Origin: Pseudomonadota bacterium
GTDB lineage: Bacteria; Pseudomonadota; Alphaproteobacteria; Rhizobiales; Hyphomicrobiaceae
DNA: 27,046 nucleotides
Assembly (NCBI GenBank): GCA_023423275.1
Contig: JAFAFW010000080.1
Location: forward strand, 1-27,046
Direction of reading: 5' to 3'
In this document: positions 22,596 through 27,046 of the stretch, in pieces
How positions within the stretch are numbered: the first letter of the stretch is position 1
Layout: the number at the start of each line of letters is the position of its first letter
The notes under the pieces: model-generated
Database searches by the model: none
What the model was told of the DNA's origin: nothing
The model's input: only the letters and a program-made list of their open reading frames with translations
Translations under genes and position numbers: made by a program

Positions 22596-24392
22596 TCACC
22601 GATCTCCGGCAGACCACCACGTATCGAAATCCGTCCCCAGCAATGCGGTTCGCCCAGGCGCCCGCAAGTGCGCCCAGTAAGCTATCCACTGCTTCGGAAT
22701 ATGGAACAGTGGAATGACGTAGTCTCCCGACAGCAGCACGCGATCGAAGGCGCGGACAGCGGTCGTCAGATCCTCGTAAGTGCGCGCGGACAGCATGGCC
22801 GCGATCATCGCATCGGCGGCAAGGCTTCTCACGCCGGCATAGTTCAGGCTGCCTTCGGTGTCGGCGGCGCGCGACGACCAGCGATTGATCTGCTCGTTGC
22901 CGGGCGACAGTGACGTGCCCCAGTTCCACTGGATCATATCGAAGTCGAAAGACTTCAAACGCGACCAGTATTGCGCGGCATCGACTTGCCGGATGGCAAC
23001 CTCGATACCGAGCCGTTCCAGCATCTTGGCATAGCTCAGCATCAGGCGCTCCTGCCCCCGTGTCGAGGCCAGGAACTCGAATGTCAGGGGCATGCCGGTT
23101 TTGGAGTTGACCATGCGACGTCCGTTCAGTTCGTATCCGGCGTCTTTCAGCAGATCGAAGGCCTCGCGAAGCGCCGCGCGGTTGGTGCCTGTGCCATCGC
23201 CATCGGGAAGACGCGGACGGCCCTCCATCACATCCGGCAGCACCGCGCCGGGGAACGGTTCCAGCAGCTTGCGCTCGGCCTCAGAGGCGGGATGTCCGGT
23301 CGATGCGAGCTGTGAGCGCGAGAAGAAGCTGTTGGTGCGCACATAGAGCCCGTGGAACAGATTGCGGTCGATCCATTCCGCGTCGAACATCAGGGCCAGC
23401 GCACGGCGGACACGCGGATCGGCAAACACCGGCCGCCGGCTGTTGAATACCAGCGCCGACATTCCGGCTGGCGCACCTGTCGGGAATTCCCGCTTGATCA
23501 CCCGTCCGTCGGCAACGGCCGGGAAATCATAGCCCTCCGCCCAGCGACCAGGATCATCCTCGCTGCGGGCATCGATCTGGCCGGCCTTGAAGGCTTCGAA
23601 CAGGCTCGAGGCGTCGCGGAAGAAATCGTAGCGGATTTCATCGAAGTTGAAGCGCCCACGCGTGATCGGCACGTCCTTGCCCCAGTAATCGGGGTTGCGG
23701 CGCAGGGTCAACGTGCGCCCAGGCTCGATAGCCGCGACCGTATAGGGGCCGCTGCCGATCGGAGGATCGAGGCTGGTGCGGTCGAACAGTTCCGGTGTCA
23801 TGTGATGCTTGGGCAGGATCGGCATCAGCCCGAGAATAAGGGGGATTTCGCGGTCGCCGACGTCGGCGAACGTGAAACGGACCGAACGATCGCCGACCTG
23901 CTCGACCTTGGCGACCTTCGAATAGTAGGAGCGGTGATAGGGCCAGCCTTTTTCTTTCAGGAGCGCATGCGAGTGGATCACATCGGCGGGTGTGATCGGC
24001 TGTCCATCGGAGAACCGGGCTTCCGGCCGCAGGTGAAACGTGATGGAGCCGCGATCATCCGGCATGTCAATGCTGCCGGCGATCAGTCCGTACAACGTGA
24101 ACGGCTCGTCCTGCGAGCGCGCCATCAGGCTTTCGTACACGTACTCGCGCAAGCCAGACGGTGTAACGCCCTTGATAATAAAAGGATTAAGGCTGTCGAA
24201 TGTGCCGAGCGCGCCGAGCCGCAGCCGCCCTCCTTTGGGAGCGCCCGGGTCGGCGTAGGGCAGATGCGTGAAGTCGGCGGGCAGCGCCGGCTCGCCGTGC
24301 ATGGCGATACCGTGGCGCTCGGCGGCAGACAACGGTCCGCAAGCGAGCATCAGTACGACCATCAGAGTGGCCATAGCAGATGTGATTTTCAT
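22596..24392 (-). CDS. Extracellular solute-binding protein, family 5 (YejA-like)
   Basis: This is a periplasmic binding protein of 598 residues, larger than Dpp-type and in the size range of YejA, which binds peptides such as microcin C or muropeptide fragments. It has an N-terminal signal sequence (hydrophobic core MATLMVVLML, cleavage likely near SAA at 23-24). ERHGIAMHGEPALP, PKGGRLRLGALGTFDSLNPF and RRNPDYWGKD are typical YejA-type landmarks. The ATG that begins the signal peptide was chosen over a frame 30 residues longer; the upstream ribosome site is weak, so the start is likely but not certain. No YejB, E or F genes follow; instead an acyl-CoA synthetase directly abuts it. Substrate and partner permease are unknown. 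Confidence 0.9.
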   Translation of the reverse strand: MKITSAMATLMVVLMLACGPLSAAERHGIAMHGEPALPADFTHLPYADPGAPKGGRLRLGALGTFDSLNPFIIKGVTPSGLREYVYESLMARSQDEPFTLYGLIAGSIDMPDDRGSITFHLRPEARFSDGQPITPADVIHSHALLKEKGWPYHRSYYSKVAKVEQVGDRSVRFTFADVGDREIPLILGLMPILPKHHMTPELFDRTSLDPPIGSGPYTVAAIEPGRTLTLRRNPDYWGKDVPITRGRFNFDEIRYDFFRDASSLFEAFKAGQIDARSEDDPGRWAEGYDFPAVADGRVIKREFPTGAPAGMSALVFNSRRPVFADPRVRRALALMFDAEWIDRNLFHGLYVRTNSFFSRSQLASTGHPASEAERKLLEPFPGAVLPDVMEGRPRLPDGDGTGTNRAALREAFDLLKDAGYELNGRRMVNSKTGMPLTFEFLASTRGQERLMLSYAKMLERLGIEVAIRQVDAAQYWSRLKSFDFDMIQWNWGTSLSPGNEQINRWSSRAADTEGSLNYAGVRSLAADAMIAAMLSARTYEDLTTAVRAFDRVLLSGDYVIPLFHIPKQWIAYWAHLRAPGRTALLGTDFDTWWSAGDR

Positions 24393-24721
24393 AGTCGTCT
24401 GAATGGTTTGGCACCTTCTTCGGGACGTTCGGGGGCAACTCGCCTGGGAGCTGGTGCGATCTGCAGCCTTTATCACAATCATGATGCGGAATGACCATAA
24501 CTTCGACCTGCGACGTTGCGACTATGCCACGCGCGTTCGAAGGTTGATCTGCATGCACAGGACACATTAGGAACTGGCCACGGGATTGCCGCAATCGCGG
24601 CCTTAGTCCCCGGCATGCACGCGTCCCAAGCGGTGATGTGACGGACCGGCATGTTTCATGCGCAGGCGTCGTGGGGTGGGCGGGCTGATCCGCTCGACAA
24701 CGAAAGGGTCGGGAACAGACG
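24393..24721. other. Divergent intergenic region, nothing recognised
   Basis: These 329 bases separate the divergent binding-protein and IalB genes and must hold both promoters. I found no box pair close to consensus on either strand, no tRNA and no long repeat. The only minor mark is an ATCATGAT palindrome near 24478. Confidence 0.5.
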
Positions 24722-25525
24722 ATGGCATATTCACTTTGGCGCGCCGGTGGCGCTACGCGCGCGCTGGTTGGCGCCGCGATGTTGTTTGGACTGCAGGCGG
24801 CCCTCGTCGGTCCGTCGCTTGCGCAGCAGAAGAAGGCACCGCCCGCTAAGGCTGCCGCAAAAGACGCCAAGGGCAAGGAAGCGCCTGCCGAGCAGAGTGC
24901 CTGGGTGAAGCTTTGCGAGAAGGCCGAACTTGCGCGGCGCGAGAAGGATGGAAAAGAGGTCAAGGAAGAGAAGAACATCTGCTTGACCCATCACGAGCGC
25001 CTCGACGGCAACTCCGGCACCGTGCTCGTTTCGGCTGCGATCCGCGAAGTCGAAGGCTCTCCGGCCAATCATTTGATGATCATGGTTCCGCTGGGCATGG
25101 CGCTGCCGCCGGGGGTCAAGGCTGCAGTCTATTCCAAGGAGCAGTGGGAAAAGGCGCAGAAGAACGAGAAGATCGACGAGAAGGAATTGAAGCCGATCGA
25201 TCTCAGGTTCTCACTCTGCCACCCGGCGGGCTGCACCGCTGAAGTCGAGGCTCCGAAAGAACTCGTTGAGTCGATGAAGACCGGCGGTGGGCTGATGGTG
25301 CTGGCGATCAATGCGAATGCGCAACCGATCGCGTTCCCGGTACCGCTCGCGGGGTTTGCTGCCGCGCACGCCGGTGCGCCGGTGGACAATCAGGCTTATG
25401 CCCAGGCACGCGGACAGCTTATGCAGCAGATCCGCCAGCGTCAGGCCGAGGCATTCAAGCAGCGCCAGGAGGCGATGCAGAAGCAAGCGGCTGAGCAGAA
25501 GAAGGATGCTCCCGCCAAGAAGTGA
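24722..25525 (+). CDS. Invasion-associated locus B (IalB) family secreted protein
   Basis: This 267-residue protein belongs to the IalB family (PF06776), widespread exported proteins of alphaproteobacteria named for a Bartonella erythrocyte-invasion factor. A signal peptide ends near SLA at residue 34. A Lys/Ala-rich linker precedes the domain with four cysteines C65, C87, C166 and C171, which probably form two disulphides. LMIMVPLGMALPPGV (118-132) and the PAGCTAEVE segment are the family's core. The C-terminal tail (about 225-267) is Gln/Lys-rich and probably helical, an addition to the usual domain. The ribosome site is weak. In free-living species the role is unknown; invasion should not be assumed. 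A terminator follows. Confidence 0.88.
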   Translation: MAYSLWRAGGATRALVGAAMLFGLQAALVGPSLAQQKKAPPAKAAAKDAKGKEAPAEQSAWVKLCEKAELARREKDGKEVKEEKNICLTHHERLDGNSGTVLVSAAIREVEGSPANHLMIMVPLGMALPPGVKAAVYSKEQWEKAQKNEKIDEKELKPIDLRFSLCHPAGCTAEVEAPKELVESMKTGGGLMVLAINANAQPIAFPVPLAGFAAAHAGAPVDNQAYAQARGQLMQQIRQRQAEAFKQRQEAMQKQAAEQKKDAPAKK

Positions 25526-25550
25526 CGGCGGTTTGAGTTCCTGGAACGAG

Positions 25551-25584
25551 AAGAGCCGGCCCATGGGCCGGCTCTTTGATTTTC
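25551..25584 (+). terminator. Rho-independent terminator after the IalB-family gene
   Basis: The 12-base arms AAGAGCCGGCCC (25551-25562) and GGGCCGGCTCTT (25565-25576) are perfect complements with AT at the centre, followed by TGATTTTC. In practice the innermost pairs open to give a small loop. The minus direction has no T-run. Confidence 0.85.
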
Positions 25585-25624
25585 AGCAGCTCGCAATAGT
25601 CGGGAGACCTGCCAGATCGGCGGT

Positions 25625-26047
25625 TCAGTGCTCCTGCACGAACGTTGCCTGATACCCGCCGTTCTCGGTTTCGGCGAACAGCTCGGAAACCTTCGGATGA
25701 CGCAAAGGTGCGCCGCTGTCATCCGGCAGCAGGTTCTGCTCGGACACGTAAGCCACGTATTCCGTTTCCGCGTTCTCGGCGAGGAGATGATAGAAAGGCT
25801 GATCCTTGCGCGGGCGGATATCTTCCGGGATCGACTGCCACCATTCCTCGGTGTTGTCGAACACCGGGTCGATATCGAAGACCACGCCGCGAAACGGATA
25901 GAACCGGTGGCGCACCACCTGTCCGATCGCATACTTCGCCAGACGGATTTTGTTCATCTCGGAACCGATCGCGTCGTCTCTGGTCTCGGCCCCAGAGAAA
26001 TCAATACCGGCGACCTGAGCCCGAATATCCGGGCTACCATAACGCAT
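25625..26047 (-). CDS. hspQ: Heat shock protein HspQ
   Basis: HspQ binds hemimethylated oriC DNA and, in enterobacteria, acts as a specificity-enhancing factor for the Lon protease. The core (about 38-125) is very well conserved: KYAIGQVVRHRFYPFRGVVFD, NTEEWWQSIPEDIRPRKDQP and AENAETEYVAYVSEQNL. From the chosen ATG the protein has 140 residues, with about 36 extra residues before the core. That start is supported by AGGAGG ten bases upstream; a start at the inner ATG (codon 31) has no such site and an outer one is less likely. It follows the malyl-CoA-lyase-like gene by 41 bases on the same strand. No heat-shock promoter was recognised before it. Confidence 0.93.
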   Translation of the reverse strand: MRYGSPDIRAQVAGIDFSGAETRDDAIGSEMNKIRLAKYAIGQVVRHRFYPFRGVVFDIDPVFDNTEEWWQSIPEDIRPRKDQPFYHLLAENAETEYVAYVSEQNLLPDDSGAPLRHPKVSELFAETENGGYQATFVQEH

Positions 26048-26088
26048 AACTCTGCCCCCTCCTGTTGCATCAACCTCACATTTGGACT

Positions 26089-27046
26089 TCAAAACGCGTA
26101 CGCGGCGGCCCGTTCAGGGTCCTTGGCTGCGACGAGTTTCGCCAAGTCCACGATGACTTTGGCCTGTTTCCAGGTCGCATCATCCTGCATTTTGCCATCA
26201 AGCATAACGGCGCCGGTTCCGTCCGGCATGGCGTCGAGAATGCGTCGTGCCATGGCGACTTCAGCCGGATCCGGACTGAACACGCGCTTGGCGATGGCGA
26301 TCTGTTTGGGATGAAGCGACCACGCCCCGGCGCAGCCCATCAGGAAAGCGTTGCGGAACTGGCTCTCGCACGCATCGTCGTCGGAGAAGTCCCCGAATGG
26401 GCCGTAGAACGGTCGGATGCCGTTGCGCTGACAGGCATCAACCATCTTCGCAACGGTGTAGTGCCACAGATCCTGCTGGAACAATGTCCGAGGCGCGCCT
26501 CCCGCCGCATCGGCCAGCACGCCGTAGGCCGGATGTCCCCCGCCGACGCGCGTGGTTTTCATGCCGCGCGAGGCTGCGAGGTCGGCCGGGCCGAGGCTCA
26601 TGCCGTGCATACGCGGACTGGCCGCGGCGATCTCCTCGACGTTCGAGACGCCCTCGGCGGTCTCGAGAATGGCGTGGATGAGGATCGGCTTGGGCAGTTT
26701 GTGGCGGGCTTCGAGCTGTGCCAACAGCTGATCGAGATAGTGGACGTCCCAGGGCCCATCCACCTTAGGCAGCATGATCACATCAAGCTTTGCCCCGACA
26801 TTCGAGACAATCTCGGTGATGTCATCGAGCGCCCATGGCGAATTGAGCGCATTGATACGGGTCCAAAGCCCGGTCGCGCCGAAATCATGTTCGTTCGCCA
26901 TCTCGATGAAGCCGCGCCGCGCGGCCTCTTTGTCATCGGCGGCGATGGCATCTTCCAGGTTGCCCAGCACGACGTCGACCTGGCCGATCACATCGGCGAG
27001 GCGAGCCCGGATCTTCGCGTTGTGCGGCGGCACGAAGTGAATCATC
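26089..27046 (-). CDS. HpcH/HpaI-family CoA ester lyase, malyl-CoA / beta-methylmalyl-CoA lyase-like (probably 5' incomplete)
   Basis: This enzyme of the citrate lyase beta-like family cleaves or forms hydroxyacyl-CoA esters such as malyl-CoA to acetyl-CoA and glyoxylate, with Mg2+. About 318 residues are visible. R63 in WTRINAL, E128 in ILETAEG and D155 in SLGPADLAAS match the conserved substrate/metal positions; FGDFSDDD and SLHPKQIAIAKRVFSP are typical of malyl-CoA lyases. The usual LDLEDAV line reads LGNLEDAI. An ATG is present two bases from the window edge, but in relatives the FVP motif is preceded by ten to fifteen residues, so the true start is probably outside. It shares its strand with hspQ. 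Substrate assignment among malyl-, methylmalyl- or citramalyl-CoA is open. Confidence 0.85.
   Translation of the reverse strand, partial: MIHFVPPHNAKIRARLADVIGQVDVVLGNLEDAIAADDKEAARRGFIEMANEHDFGATGLWTRINALNSPWALDDITEIVSNVGAKLDVIMLPKVDGPWDVHYLDQLLAQLEARHKLPKPILIHAILETAEGVSNVEEIAAASPRMHGMSLGPADLAASRGMKTTRVGGGHPAYGVLADAAGGAPRTLFQQDLWHYTVAKMVDACQRNGIRPFYGPFGDFSDDDACESQFRNAFLMGCAGAWSLHPKQIAIAKRVFSPDPAEVAMARRILDAMPDGTGAVMLDGKMQDDATWKQAKVIVDLAKLVAAKDPERAAAYAF

Noticed and set aside
23352..24494. Plus-strand frame of 380 codons opposite the YejA-like gene
   Set aside because: Antisense to a clear solute-binding protein and without motif.
1..27046. CRISPR arrays, tRNA or rRNA genes, insertion sequences, prophage or toxin-antitoxin genes
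   Set aside because: No regularly spaced repeats, cloverleaf-like segments, transposase or integrase motifs were seen on either strand.

Overview
The window is a GC-rich, densely coded stretch of a chromosome from a Gram-negative bacterium, most likely an alphaproteobacterium of the order Hyphomicrobiales (Bradyrhizobium/Xanthobacteraceae-like). This rests on family content: an IalB-type protein, HspQ with an N-terminal extension, a Bug-type binding protein, tandem cyclophilins next to coaD, helix-hairpin-helix modules of the kind seen in alphaproteobacterial proteins, and a REP-like palindrome. No species can be named from the sequence alone. I saw no rRNA, tRNA, CRISPR array, transposase or phage gene.

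Layout. (1) 1-5285, minus strand: a peptide/nickel-type ABC importer in the order binding protein, two permeases, two ATPases. The last ATPase runs off the left edge, and a REP-like inverted repeat separates permease C from ATPase D. A good sigma70-like promoter with an inverted repeat over its -35 box precedes the binding protein. (2) 5530-9322, minus strand: a catabolic gene set with a PdxA-like dehydrogenase, a Bug-type solute-binding protein, an amidohydrolase-2 enzyme and a cyclase-family hydrolase. It probably works with the ABC importer on one imported compound. (3) 9438-9935, minus: a small C39/papain-like cysteine peptidase candidate. (4) 10088-11868, plus: coaD, a periplasmic cyclophilin, a cytoplasmic cyclophilin and a strong terminator. 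(5) 11883-15263: a divergent pair, an aldehyde dehydrogenase (-) and a GMC alcohol dehydrogenase (+), which together could oxidise an alcohol to an acid. (6) 15488-20466, plus: an envelope gene set with a tandem BON-like/OmpA protein, a 33-residue membrane protein, a membrane-anchored protein with three helix-hairpin-helix modules, and a GrpB-type protein. (7) 20505-24392, minus: a YejA-like binding protein, an acyl-CoA synthetase and an AllA-type ureidoglycolate lyase, tightly packed as an operon. (8) 24722-25584, plus: an IalB-family secreted protein and its terminator. (9) 25625-27046, minus: a malyl-CoA-lyase-like enzyme (cut by the right edge) followed by HspQ.

The most unusual item is region 6. 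A BON+OmpA protein, a tiny single-span membrane protein and a third membrane-anchored protein occur in that order. This has the same gross architecture as the mycobacterial arfABC (OmpATb) operon, but it has multiplied BON-like modules and a third protein built from helix-hairpin-helix repeats. Several start sites were moved downstream of the longest open frame because a much better Shine-Dalgarno sequence supports the internal start; the reasons are in each entry.
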